From the NCBI RefSeq assembly GCF_023145695.1, contig NZ_JAJHVV010000008.1:62001-126000 (forward strand): 64,000 nt of DNA, given 5' to 3'. Below, one piece after another: positions 8,441 to 16,234 of this stretch. The notes under the pieces were generated by a model. It made no database searches. It was not told the origin of the DNA and saw nothing but the letters and a program-made list of their open reading frames with translations. The stretch is from Vibrio amylolyticus. Lineage in GTDB: Bacteria > Pseudomonadota > Gammaproteobacteria > Enterobacterales > Vibrionaceae. The first letter of the stretch is position 1. Each line of letters opens with the position of its first letter. The translations under genes were made by a program, and so were the position numbers.

Positions 8441-9051
8441 ATAAAAATTGGTCACTACTTCTTGTTGTCGCCTTTGTTCTTGGGCTGGCGATCAATAGCT
8501 ACATAACTCAACAAGGTAAGCTTGAAGATCCTCAATCTTCTAGTAGTACTGCATCAAAAGAAGCGTATATTTTCTTTAGTAAAGAAGGGCAAGCGGTCGA
8601 TGTTTTCGATACTGAAGATGACAGAATTAGAATCATCTATTTTGGGTTCACGCGCTGCCCAGATGTGTGTCCAACGTCGTTAGCAATGCTTGCTGGTGCG
8701 CTTAATGAGCTAGATGAGCCTTCAAAATCGAATATTCGTCCAATGTTTATCTCTTTGGACCCTGAAAGAGATCAAGCGGAAACGGCTTATCAATATGCTC
8801 AGTACTTTCATCCTTTAATTGAAGGGCTGTCAGCGCCACTATCCATAACGACTGATCTTGCACATCGTTATGGGGTGATCTTTAGAAAAACGGAATTAGA
8901 AAGCTCTCAACTCGACTATACCGTTGATCATAGTTCCTATTTCTATTTTACTAAGCCTGACGGAACCTTGATAACGAAAGTACCGCATACGTTAACGCCT
9001 ACACCACTGATTGAAGCAATCAATCAATTAAAAAATAATAATGAACAGTAA
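8437..9051 (+). CDS. SCO1/SenC family copper chaperone
   Basis: A 204-residue SCO/SenC protein with an N-terminal membrane anchor (LLLVVAFVLGLAI) and a thioredoxin-like periplasmic domain. The copper-binding residues are C74 and C78 in FTRCPDVCPTS and H165 in TVDHSSYFYF. SCO proteins deliver copper to, or reduce, the CuA site of cytochrome c oxidase. It begins at ATG 8437 inside the stop of the YtkA/FixH-like gene, and a PCuAC chaperone follows 14 bp later. The three form one operon, although no oxidase genes are in the window. Confidence 0.92.
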   Translation: MNKNWSLLLVVAFVLGLAINSYITQQGKLEDPQSSSSTASKEAYIFFSKEGQAVDVFDTEDDRIRIIYFGFTRCPDVCPTSLAMLAGALNELDEPSKSNIRPMFISLDPERDQAETAYQYAQYFHPLIEGLSAPLSITTDLAHRYGVIFRKTELESSQLDYTVDHSSYFYFTKPDGTLITKVPHTLTPTPLIEAINQLKNNNEQ

Positions 9052-9065
9052 AGGAAATTAGCCGC

Positions 9066-9554
9066 ATGAAACTCAAGTCTCTACTTCTTTGTAGCCTGAT
9101 GGCCAGCCCACTTAGTTATGCCTCAACAGATTCTGACTCCACGACGACCAACCACGTGGCAACGATAGATATGGCAGTGATGGCTCATCACCCTTATGCT
9201 CGAGCGACAGCACCAGGTGCAGTGAACAGCGCGGTATTTGTACACTTAATGAATCATAATAAAACCGATCGTGTGCTCGTCAGTGCGTCCTCTTCTGTAG
9301 CCAAAAACGTTGAGCTGCATGATGTCATTAAAGAAGGCGATATGATGAAGATGCGCCAAGTTCAAGAAATAACGATTCCTGCTGATGGCATGGTTGAACT
9401 TAAGCCGGGTAGTCTTCACATTATGCTATTCGATTTAGAGAAGCCGCTGATTGAAGGCGAAACCATCGACCTTGAGTTATCGTTTAAAAACGGTGAAAAA
9501 TACTCATTCACTGCTCCAATCAAAAAAGTAATGGCAGGCATGAAGCACCACTAA
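9066..9554 (+). CDS. PCuAC-type periplasmic copper(I) chaperone
   Basis: A 162-residue secreted protein. A Sec signal peptide (MKLKSLLLCSLMASPLSYAS) leads into a PCuAC (former DUF461) domain with the HxnMx21HxM copper motif: H in VELHDVIKEG, M in MMKMRQV, and HIM in GSLHIMLFDL. Its role is to bind Cu(I) in the periplasm and pass it to SCO or the oxidase. It is the last gene of the copper operon, 14 bp after the SCO gene, and a strong terminator follows at 9584. The C-terminal tail is His/Met rich (VMAGMKHH), which may also hold copper. Confidence 0.9.
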   Translation: MKLKSLLLCSLMASPLSYASTDSDSTTTNHVATIDMAVMAHHPYARATAPGAVNSAVFVHLMNHNKTDRVLVSASSSVAKNVELHDVIKEGDMMKMRQVQEITIPADGMVELKPGSLHIMLFDLEKPLIEGETIDLELSFKNGEKYSFTAPIKKVMAGMKHH

Positions 9555-9583
9555 GGTGCCCTAATAATCGCATAATAAGTACG

Positions 9584-9616
9584 AAGGGGAGAGCAGATTT
9601 GCTCTCCCCTTTTTTG
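9584..9616 (+). terminator. Intrinsic terminator of the copper operon
   Basis: A perfect 12-bp stem AAGGGGAGAGCA / TGCTCTCCCCTT with a 4-nt loop, running into TTTTTTG, 29 bp after the PCuAC gene. Confidence 0.93.
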
Positions 9617-9770
9617 TCTATGCCGGTCCAGTAGCTCTCTGAATCTATTACACATTCTAACTAACAGATTAAAATCCACCCCACATCAGCTTCAAAAAAC
9701 AGCAACGGCAACTTATAATTTTACACCAACTGCATTTTTGCAACATTTATCACTACTTTGAAATTATTTA

Positions 9771-9798
9771 TAGACATAAAATCTTTCGCGTATATTAT
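9771..9798 (+). promoter_or_regulatory. Candidate sigma-70 promoter of sstT
   Basis: TAGACA and TATTAT separated by 16 bp, 67 bp upstream of the sstT start codon. The rest of the 310-bp gap (9555-9864) holds the copper-operon terminator and AT-rich DNA with no other clear element. Confidence 0.5.
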
Positions 9799-9864
9799 TG
9801 GCGAGTGATATATAACACACCAAATAATCACAATAATAAACACACATTAATCACAGGAATGATT

Positions 9865-11106
9865 ATGCAAAGTAACAATATTTTTGCCCGTCTTGCTAGA
9901 GGAAATCTAGTTTTACAAATTCTCGCTGGTATCGTTCTCGGCGTCGTACTCGCCCTAATATCGCCCGAAAGCGCCAAGAGTGCTGGCCTATTAGGTAGCT
10001 TGTTCGTTGGAGCGTTAAAAGCTGTTGCCCCAATCTTAGTTTTCATTTTAGTTGCAGCATCAATCGCTAACCAAAAAAAGAACCAACACACACATATGCG
10101 CCCAATCATTATTCTCTATCTGATTGGTACATTGACTGCAGCATTAACCGCTGTTGTATTAAGCTTCATGTTCCCTACAACCTTGACATTAGTCGCAGCC
10201 CCTACCGGTGCTACACCACCACAAGGTATCGCTGAAGTACTTCATACACTGCTGTTTAAAGTTGTCGATAACCCAGTAAGCGCGCTAATGAACGCTAACT
10301 ACATCGGTATCTTGGCTTGGGCTATCGCTCTAGGTTTGGCACTTCATCATGCGTCTGCAACAACAAAAGCGGTATTCGAAGATCTTAGCCAAGGCGTTTC
10401 TCAAATCGTACGCTTTATTATTCGTCTCGCTCCGTTAGGTATCTTTGGTTTGGTATCGGTAACGTTCGCAACTACTGGATTTGAAGCACTTGCAAGCTAT
10501 GGTCAGCTAGTGATTATTCTTTTAACGGCGATGGCCTTTATCGCCCTATTTGTAAACCCAATTATTGTGTACGTTAAGACGAAGCAAAACCCTTATCCAC
10601 TTGTGCTGCAATGCCTAAGAGAGAGTGGTGTAACCGCATTCTTTACACGTTCAAGTGCCGCTAATATTCCAGTAAATATGGCGCTTTGTGAGAAGCTTAA
10701 ACTTGATGAAGATACCTACTCTGTATCCATTCCTTTAGGTGCAACTATCAACATGGCTGGCGCGGCTATTACTATCACAGTACTAACACTTGCTGCGGTT
10801 CATACCGTTGGTATTGAAGTTGACCTACCAACAGCAATTCTACTTAGCGTAGTCGCTGCGGTATCTGCATGTGGTGCGTCAGGTGTTGCTGGTGGTTCTT
10901 TGCTACTAATCCCACTGGCTTGCGGCCTGTTTGGCATTCCAAATGAAGTGGCAATGCAAGTCGTGGCGGTAGGTTTCATTATTGGTGTTATCCAAGACTC
11001 TGCGGAGACTGCGCTTAATAGTTCAACGGATGTTGTTTTCACTGCGGCGGTATGTCGAGCGGAACAAAAGCGTGCTGAACTAGAGCCTGCAACTTCACAT
11101 TCATAA
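9865..11106 (+). CDS. sstT: Serine/threonine:sodium symporter SstT
   Basis: A 413-residue inner-membrane carrier of the DAACS family (glutamate-transporter fold). The N-terminus ([20 protein letters not shown]) and the C-terminal half ([54 protein letters not shown]) are typical of SstT and carry the serine-rich hairpin and NMxGA substrate/sodium site. It takes up serine and threonine with Na+. The start is placed at ATG 9865, 6 nt after AGGA; a reading from 9805 would add 20 residues unlike the family. It is a single gene with a promoter candidate at 9771 and a bidirectional terminator at 11180. Confidence 0.93.
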   Translation: MQSNNIFARLARGNLVLQILAGIVLGVVLALISPESAKSAGLLGSLFVGALKAVAPILVFILVAASIANQKKNQHTHMRPIIILYLIGTLTAALTAVVLSFMFPTTLTLVAAPTGATPPQGIAEVLHTLLFKVVDNPVSALMNANYIGILAWAIALGLALHHASATTKAVFEDLSQGVSQIVRFIIRLAPLGIFGLVSVTFATTGFEALASYGQLVIILLTAMAFIALFVNPIIVYVKTKQNPYPLVLQCLRESGVTAFFTRSSAANIPVNMALCEKLKLDEDTYSVSIPLGATINMAGAAITITVLTLAAVHTVGIEVDLPTAILLSVVAAVSACGASGVAGGSLLLIPLACGLFGIPNEVAMQVVAVGFIIGVIQDSAETALNSSTDVVFTAAVCRAEQKRAELEPATSHS

Positions 11107-11179
11107 TGATGCGTTTTATGTGTAACTAACGACCTTTATTTATGTAGAAAGAATCTTTCCTTAAAGGCCGTTACGTATC

Positions 11180-11217
11180 AAAAAGCCCAACTTAGTCTCA
11201 ACTAAGTTGGGCTTTTT
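11180..11217 (+). terminator. Bidirectional terminator between sstT and the Sel1 gene
   Basis: AAAAGCCCAACTTAGT / ACTAAGTTGGGCTTTT, a perfect 16-bp stem with a 4-nt loop. A-rich upstream and T-rich downstream, so it can serve both sstT (plus) and the convergent Sel1-repeat gene (minus). Confidence 0.93.
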
Positions 11218-11271
11218 ATTTTCTAACGAACGCTTCACTGAATCGACAACATTACCGAATTCAATGATGAC

Positions 11272-12456
11272 CTAATGAGTCGGCTTGTTGAACCCATTTG
11301 GTGAGTAATCAAAGTCGCTGTTGGTAGATTGAGCCTGTGGCTCTACCTTTTCTTCTCCACCGCCTACACTGTCAGACTCATTTAAACTGCTTGCTACTTT
11401 CTGATCAGGAATCAGCTCCTCAAGTGAAGTATCATTCGATACAACGGCTTTGGCAGGAAGATACACATCTCGTTTATAGAGTTTATTAAGAGCTTTAATA
11501 ATGGAGTGCTTGCCCACTTTGTTGGCGGTAATTTTCTGTATGAGAGGTTTAGCAAGTGATTGTAGGCCAACGACGGAATCAACGCCTATATTACCTCCCA
11601 CCTTATCTCTCAAGACTTTCGCAGGTTCATAACCAAAATGAGCGGACAAGAACAACCAAATATAGGCGATAGCGTTGCCTGTTCGCCCTTTATCAATCCA
11701 TGCCTCTCCAGCGTGGTACATCGATTGACTGTGCCCTTTTTCAGCCGCTACCTCTAACCAATAGCAGCCTTTGCTATGATTTTTTTCAACTCCAACTCCA
11801 TTGAGATAATTGAGTCCCAACTTCATTCTGCCTTCATTACTATTTTTTTTAGAGGCTTTGGTGTACCAAAAGTTTGAGTCAGCTGGAGCAGGCATTGGAT
11901 TCTTACTAGACGTACACCAATCACCCAAAAACAACATTGCGGGAACATAGCTTTCTTCAGCAGATGCATTGATCATTTCAAGGGCTTTATCCATGTTAAT
12001 CTCTGTGCCCTGACCTTTCAGAAGAGCCATTCCCATGTCAAATTTACCCTTAGTACTTCCTTCAAGAGCGGATATACAAATCTGCCAATACTTAGATTTC
12101 TCTCTTAGAATGACATCTTCACGCATTTTTTGACTAATACGCACAACACCATACATACCGTTAACATTATCAAGTTCAGCGGCCTTATTATACCAATAAA
12201 GGGCCTCCTTAATGTTGGTACGCTCCGCTTCTTTAGCTAAGAAGAGAATAGTCGGAACGTGACCATTCTCTGCTTTGCTTAATCGTTCTTGTTTTTCTCT
12301 ATGACGTGATTTTTCCAAGGCCTTTCGATAGGCAATTTCACGCTGCTTTCTCTCTTCATCTAGCCTTTTTCTGCGCATAGATAAAGATAGCATCCATAAA
12401 AAAGCTAAAATTAATGATAACCCGGTTGCGCCAATCGCAATCCCTATAATGCTCAT
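11272..12456 (-). CDS. Membrane-anchored Sel1-repeat protein
   Basis: A 394-residue protein with an N-terminal membrane segment (about residues 3-27), a short basic/charged helix (residues 28-60), then Sel1-like (TPR-type) repeats to about residue 270. Examples are ALYWYNKAAELDNVNGMYGV, FDMGMALLKGQGTEINMDKA and LNYLNGVGVEKNHSKGCYWL. The C-terminal 70 residues look disordered (SVGGGEEKVEPQAQSTNSDF). Sel1 repeats are protein-interaction scaffolds and no enzyme activity is expected. It stands alone between sstT and the bactofilin locus, with no partner to suggest a role. Confidence 0.75.
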   Translation of the reverse strand: MSIIGIAIGATGLSLILAFLWMLSLSMRRKRLDEERKQREIAYRKALEKSRHREKQERLSKAENGHVPTILFLAKEAERTNIKEALYWYNKAAELDNVNGMYGVVRISQKMREDVILREKSKYWQICISALEGSTKGKFDMGMALLKGQGTEINMDKALEMINASAEESYVPAMLFLGDWCTSSKNPMPAPADSNFWYTKASKKNSNEGRMKLGLNYLNGVGVEKNHSKGCYWLEVAAEKGHSQSMYHAGEAWIDKGRTGNAIAYIWLFLSAHFGYEPAKVLRDKVGGNIGVDSVVGLQSLAKPLIQKITANKVGKHSIIKALNKLYKRDVYLPAKAVVSNDTSLEELIPDQKVASSLNESDSVGGGEEKVEPQAQSTNSDFDYSPNGFNKPTH

Positions 12457-12625
12457 ACGTTGAATTCTTATTTAATCATGCTTAGTTATCGGTCATTAGA
12501 TGAAAATATTGAGACATACTGACTTTTTCTACTCTCTCTAACTTAATTATATGCGAGTATACGTAAAACAGCCTTATATACATCGAGCTGATAAAGTAAC
12601 ACATAGACACTTTGCAAGGGGGTTT

Positions 12626-12656
12626 TTAACAAAAAACCCCGCTTAAATGCGAGGTT
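12626..12656 (-). terminator. Terminator after the bactofilin gene
   Basis: Read leftward: AAACCTCGC-ATTTAA-GCGGGGTTT followed by TTTG. The stem is 9 bp with one G-T wobble. It lies 50-80 bp beyond the bactofilin stop. The adjacent GGGG/CCCC repeat (12619-12640) offers an alternative fold. Confidence 0.75.
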
Positions 12657-12705
12657 TCAGAGCTATTTAGCAATCAATTCTAACGATTTTCGAATCAATG
12701 AGTAC

Positions 12706-13221
12706 CTATTTAGCGTTACTAAACTGCTTAGCGTTTTCCGCTATTTTTTTTTCAGCCTGTTTCTTATCGGCTAACTTCTTCTCAGCAAGTTTATTTTCAA
12801 CGACCTTGTTTTCAACAACATTGCTCTCTGCCATTTTTTTCGCATCGCTTAACTCAACAACTTGCTGCTCAGGTGTTGCATGAGTGACACCCGTAAACTT
12901 ACCACCGGGTTGAATGCTTAAGTTATCACTGTAGATCGTGCCAACAACACTGCCGCGTGAGAGAATTTCAATGGTTTCAGCATGACAAGTACCTTCGAAC
13001 TTACCATTAACTAGTACGCGTTCGGCATAAACTTCGCCACTGACAATACCCGTTTCACTGATCGTTAACGTGTGCTCAGCTTTAATTTCACCATCGACAG
13101 CGCCATCAACTTGAAGGTCGCTCTCTAACCTGAGTTGTCCTTCAATCGAACAGCCTTTTGCGATGACAGTTGTAGCTGACTGCTGACTCTTAACTCGACC
13201 TTGTTTACTAAAGATTCCCAT
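12706..13221 (-). CDS. Bactofilin
   Basis: A 171-residue bactofilin: short N-tail (MGIFSKQGRVKSQQSATTVI), then the polymer-forming beta-helix domain (about residues 20-118) with the usual repeating pattern (GCSIEGQLRLESDLQVDGAV, TLTISETGIVSGEVYAERVL, GSVVGTIYSDNLSIQPGG). Its last 45 residues are a Lys/Glu/Ala-rich low-complexity tail with near repeats VVENK, LAEKK, LADKK, QAEKK. Bactofilins form cytoskeletal filaments that place cell-wall enzymes. The start ATG 13221 lies inside the upstream M23 peptidase gene, giving a 97-nt overlap; the match of MGIFSK to other bactofilins supports it. It is most likely co-translated with the peptidase. Confidence 0.92.
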   Translation of the reverse strand: MGIFSKQGRVKSQQSATTVIAKGCSIEGQLRLESDLQVDGAVDGEIKAEHTLTISETGIVSGEVYAERVLVNGKFEGTCHAETIEILSRGSVVGTIYSDNLSIQPGGKFTGVTHATPEQQVVELSDAKKMAESNVVENKVVENKLAEKKLADKKQAEKKIAENAKQFSNAK

Positions 13222-14078
13222 CGGATACCTCTTACTTTACTGAATATGGTCTCAAAATCATTTACACCCCAATCGACAAAGGGTCTAGGATCTAAAGAAC
13301 GACCAACAAATCTAATTTCATAATGCAAATGTGGACCAGACGATAATCCACTATTTCCTGAGTGAGCAATTAAGTCCCCTTTTTGAACGAAATCGCCACT
13401 TTTAACTAAAAACTTATTTAAATGCGAATATGAGCTTGTAAATCCATAGCTATGTTGAAGTCTAAGGAAATTTCCTGATCCTTTATTACTTGGTCTGGTG
13501 ACTTCAACCACTCCATCAGCGGGTGCATAAACAGGTGTTCCAGTATTGACTGCAAAGTCTTGTCCGCGGTGTGTTTTAACAACACCGGTGACTGGGTGTA
13601 TCCGTTTCCCGTATCCTGACGAAATTCGTGCATTATGAACAGGTGCGCCACTTGGAATTTGAGTCAACATCACCATTCTAACCGAAGAAGTAATCGCAGC
13701 AGTGTCTAATCGGGACTCAAGCTCACTTTCGTCGACAATCTCACCCATACCAAGAACTTTCTCTAAGTCCCCTAACCGATCGGATACAAGATTCATTCTC
13801 TCTTCACGATCTAATAAATCGCTTTCCAAATTAACCTTTAACTCTTGAAGAGATGACACCTCTTCGGTTAAAGACATCGACTTAGTCTCAAGCTCGCGTT
13901 GCTTAAGCTTAGCAAAGTCGACTTCATCTACCAGGTGGTAAATCACACCCACTGTCACGACTACCGCAATCAACGAAAAGTAGCCGAGCCCTTTTAGAAA
14001 ATGACGAATCCATTTCCCTAAATGAAAATGTCGAGTTCCGTGAATAGACGAAACTGAAACTACTACTCTTTCTTCCAT
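13125..14078 (-). CDS. M23 family murein metallopeptidase, paired with bactofilin
   Basis: A 317-residue inner-membrane-anchored periplasmic peptidase. A transmembrane segment (YFSLIAVVVTVGVIYHLV) is followed by a coiled coil (about residues 55-110) and an M23/LytM domain. The zinc residues are in THRGQDFAV (HxxxD) and GPHLHYEIRF (HxH), so the enzyme looks active, with SSGYGKRIHPVTG before them. It would cut peptidoglycan cross-links or stem peptides. M23-bactofilin pairs are common and shape cells or stalks in other bacteria. The last 32 codons overlap the bactofilin start, which makes translational coupling likely. Confidence 0.9.
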   Translation of the reverse strand: MEERVVVSVSSIHGTRHFHLGKWIRHFLKGLGYFSLIAVVVTVGVIYHLVDEVDFAKLKQRELETKSMSLTEEVSSLQELKVNLESDLLDREERMNLVSDRLGDLEKVLGMGEIVDESELESRLDTAAITSSVRMVMLTQIPSGAPVHNARISSGYGKRIHPVTGVVKTHRGQDFAVNTGTPVYAPADGVVEVTRPSNKGSGNFLRLQHSYGFTSSYSHLNKFLVKSGDFVQKGDLIAHSGNSGLSSGPHLHYEIRFVGRSLDPRPFVDWGVNDFETIFSKVRGIRWESLVNKVELRVSSQLQLSSQKAVRLKDNSG

Positions 14079-14349
14079 ACTTCTATCGGTTCAATTGCGT
14101 TAAAAAATTATCAGGATTCTAGCAAACAAGTCAGCTTAACAAAACAAAGTCCTGTTTGTGATTACATCAACCTCACAGCTTTATTTTTAACTTTGTGACT
14201 CATCACTAGGCTTATTTTGCACATATTTGACATAAGTTTTTATAAAATCAAACTATTTTCGATCCATTGGTGACAAACTCACTTCTTCTCTTTTTTATTG
14301 AGAAAAGATCTCTTAATATCGCCTCACAATTTTTTTATTAGCAAATACT

Positions 14350-15054
14350 ATGAATAAGAGTTTATTTACTAACTTGATCGCACTGATTGTTCTTTTCAGT
14401 GGGTACTACTTCGGTAACGACATTGTCTTCTTTGCAGGCTTATTTGCCTTTTCCGGTGCAGTGACAAATTGGCTCGCGGTACACATGTTGTTTGAAAAAG
14501 TTCCTGGCCTCTATGGGTCAGGGATCATTCCAGCCAAATTTGAAGAATTTAAAGCCGCCATAAAAACACTAATGATGGATCAATTCTTCACTGAAGAGAA
14601 CATCGATCGTTTTCTAAACAAAGAAATGGCAGGAGAAAAAACACTTAATCTTGAACCAATCCTTGCTAAGGTAGATTTTAATCCAACCTTCGATTCCTTA
14701 GTGGAAGTCATTGCTAACTCTTCATTTGGCGGTATGTTAGCTATGTTTGGTGGTACCGAAGCACTCGAACCACTAAAAGAACCGTTTGTAGAGAAGATGC
14801 AACAGTCTGTTGTTGAAATCAGTCAGAGCGATACCATCAAACAAGCCATTAAAGAGCAATTTGAAAGCCCTGAAATGATGGGAGAAATCACTGCTAACAT
14901 TGAGAACATCATTGACCAACGCCTTAATGAGCTCACCCCTTCAATCGTAAAATCAATCATTCAAACAATGATCAAAACCCATTTAGGGTGGCTCGTTGTT
15001 TGGGGCGGTATTTTCGGTGGTCTTATTGGTGTCGCTTCTTCATTAGTCTTATAA
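14350..15054 (+). CDS. DUF445 family membrane protein
   Basis: A 234-residue DUF445 (YheB-like) protein. Hydrophobic segments at both ends (LFTNLIALIVLFSGYYFGND and LGWLVVWGGIFGGLIGVASS) bracket a helical cytoplasmic or periplasmic middle. The N-terminal family signature is FSGAVTNWLAVHMLFEKVPG, followed by GSGIIPAKFEEFKAAIKTLM. The biochemical role of DUF445 is not known to me. The gene stands alone with an upstream AT-rich region (14079-14349) and its own terminator at 15086. Confidence 0.8.
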   Translation: MNKSLFTNLIALIVLFSGYYFGNDIVFFAGLFAFSGAVTNWLAVHMLFEKVPGLYGSGIIPAKFEEFKAAIKTLMMDQFFTEENIDRFLNKEMAGEKTLNLEPILAKVDFNPTFDSLVEVIANSSFGGMLAMFGGTEALEPLKEPFVEKMQQSVVEISQSDTIKQAIKEQFESPEMMGEITANIENIIDQRLNELTPSIVKSIIQTMIKTHLGWLVVWGGIFGGLIGVASSLVL

Positions 15055-15085
15055 ACAAACGGCGAGTTGATAACAGAACTTAAAC

Positions 15086-15119
15086 AAAGAAGGAAAAAAA
15101 GCGATTATTTTCCTTCTTT
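15086..15119 (+). terminator. Terminator after the DUF445 gene
   Basis: AAAGAAGGAAAA / TTTTCCTTCTTT, a 12-bp stem with a 10-nt loop followed by CGTTTTTAT, 31 bp after the stop. Its symmetry lets it also serve the convergent Lrp gene. Confidence 0.85.
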
Positions 15120-15155
15120 CGTTTTTATATCAGGTCAGTCTGCAAATTTGATTGA

Positions 15156-15632
15156 CTACAGCGTAGACAGAAGTTCAGGGTTCACACCAAACCCACGCTT
15201 ATGCTCTTCTATCACAACCTCGCTTCGAGTTTGTATAACACCAGGTAACGTCCCTAGCTTGCTCGACATAAACACCTGATAGGCTTTCATATCTTTCACC
15301 CTCACTTTTATCATGGTGTCAAAGTCACCAGAAAGCGAATAGCACTCTTCAATCTCAGGCATGAGTGAGACAGCATCTGAAAATTTTTCAAATATGGAAA
15401 AGCTTGTCTGATCAAGACGGATATGAATAAAAACCTGGACATCTAGGCCCAATTTTTCGGGGTTAAGTTCGGCGTGGTAGCCATTGATATAACCCTCTTT
15501 CTCTAGTCGCTTAACACGGTCAGAGCACGGGGAAGTGGTAAGATTAACTTGTTTTGCTAGTTCTACTACAGACAAACGCCCTTTAAGGTGAAGCGTTCTT
15601 AAAATTTCGCGGTCAATTCGGTCTAAATCCAT
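15156..15632 (-). CDS. Lrp/AsnC family transcriptional regulator
   Basis: A 158-residue Lrp/AsnC protein: N-terminal winged helix-turn-helix (LDRIDREILRTLHLKGRLSV, VELAKQVNLTTSPCSDRVKR), then a RAM ligand-binding domain with the conserved EIEECYSLSGDFDTMIKVRV. These proteins sense amino acids. It lies downstream of the put cluster on the same strand, with one small gene and the putP terminator in between. A role in proline or other amino acid control is possible (alphaproteobacterial PutR is of this family), but here an AraC regulator sits nearer to putA. Confidence 0.88.
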   Translation of the reverse strand: MDLDRIDREILRTLHLKGRLSVVELAKQVNLTTSPCSDRVKRLEKEGYINGYHAELNPEKLGLDVQVFIHIRLDQTSFSIFEKFSDAVSLMPEIEECYSLSGDFDTMIKVRVKDMKAYQVFMSSKLGTLPGVIQTRSEVVIEEHKRGFGVNPELLSTL

Positions 15633-15726
15633 TAGTCATACACACGTCTACAAAACTTGTTCTGATAATATAACAAGCCGACATTTTTGACGTTAAACAA
15701 TGGTTCTAGCAATAGTAGAGCGTGGT

Positions 15727-15957
15727 TTAGATCACTCTTACATTAGAAAAGTTGGTTTCTGTTAATTCTGAACGGCTATTGCAGTCTCTGCAAAACCCTT
15801 GTTTTTCCATTTTTACGTAATGGTCGCCCTGGAATAGGCTAGAAAATAATGTCTGAACATTTTGAAGTACTGACTCTTGCTTCTCTGGCTGGCAACGTTT
15901 CATCACAACCTTATGATGAGTTGGCTTTCGACAACAATTACAGTAGATCTTCGACAT
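15727..15957 (-). CDS. Small zinc-ribbon-like protein, function unknown
   Basis: A 76-residue protein with two Cys pairs: CNCC in MSKIYCNCCRKPTHHKVVMK and CRDC near the C-terminus (GFCRDCNSRSELTE). Two His sit next to the first pair. This pattern suggests one structural zinc site. The start ATG 15957 is preceded by GGAGAAGAAA (AGGAG-like region). I do not recognise a named family. It lies between the Lrp gene and the putP terminator, apparently with its own transcript. Confidence 0.6.
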   Translation of the reverse strand: MSKIYCNCCRKPTHHKVVMKRCQPEKQESVLQNVQTLFSSLFQGDHYVKMEKQGFCRDCNSRSELTETNFSNVRVI

Positions 15958-16124
15958 TTTCTCTTCTCCAGAACGATAATAGGGTTATTGATAATTGACA
16001 CATTGTGTATGCGTTAGTTCAATAGACCCAAACATATGTTTGAAAAACGTGAGCAAAGTTCAAAAAGAAACAGTGTTTTTTCACAAAGATCAACTAGTAC
16101 TTGGCCTAGGTCTCAAAACTAAAA

Positions 16125-16156
16125 CAACAATGCCCTGCACCAGCAGGACATTGTTG
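16125..16156 (-). terminator. Terminator of putP
   Basis: A 14-bp stem with one mismatch (CAACAATGCCCTGC / GCAGGACATTGTTG, 4-nt loop). Read leftward it is followed by TTTTAGTTTTG. It lies 80 bp after the putP stop codon. Confidence 0.8.
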
Positions 16157-16234
16157 ATAGTAAAGTGCGAAGAGAGCCTTATCGTCAGGCTTTGGTCATT
16201 GTTTCTTCAAATTATGACGTTATTGCGCTCTTTT

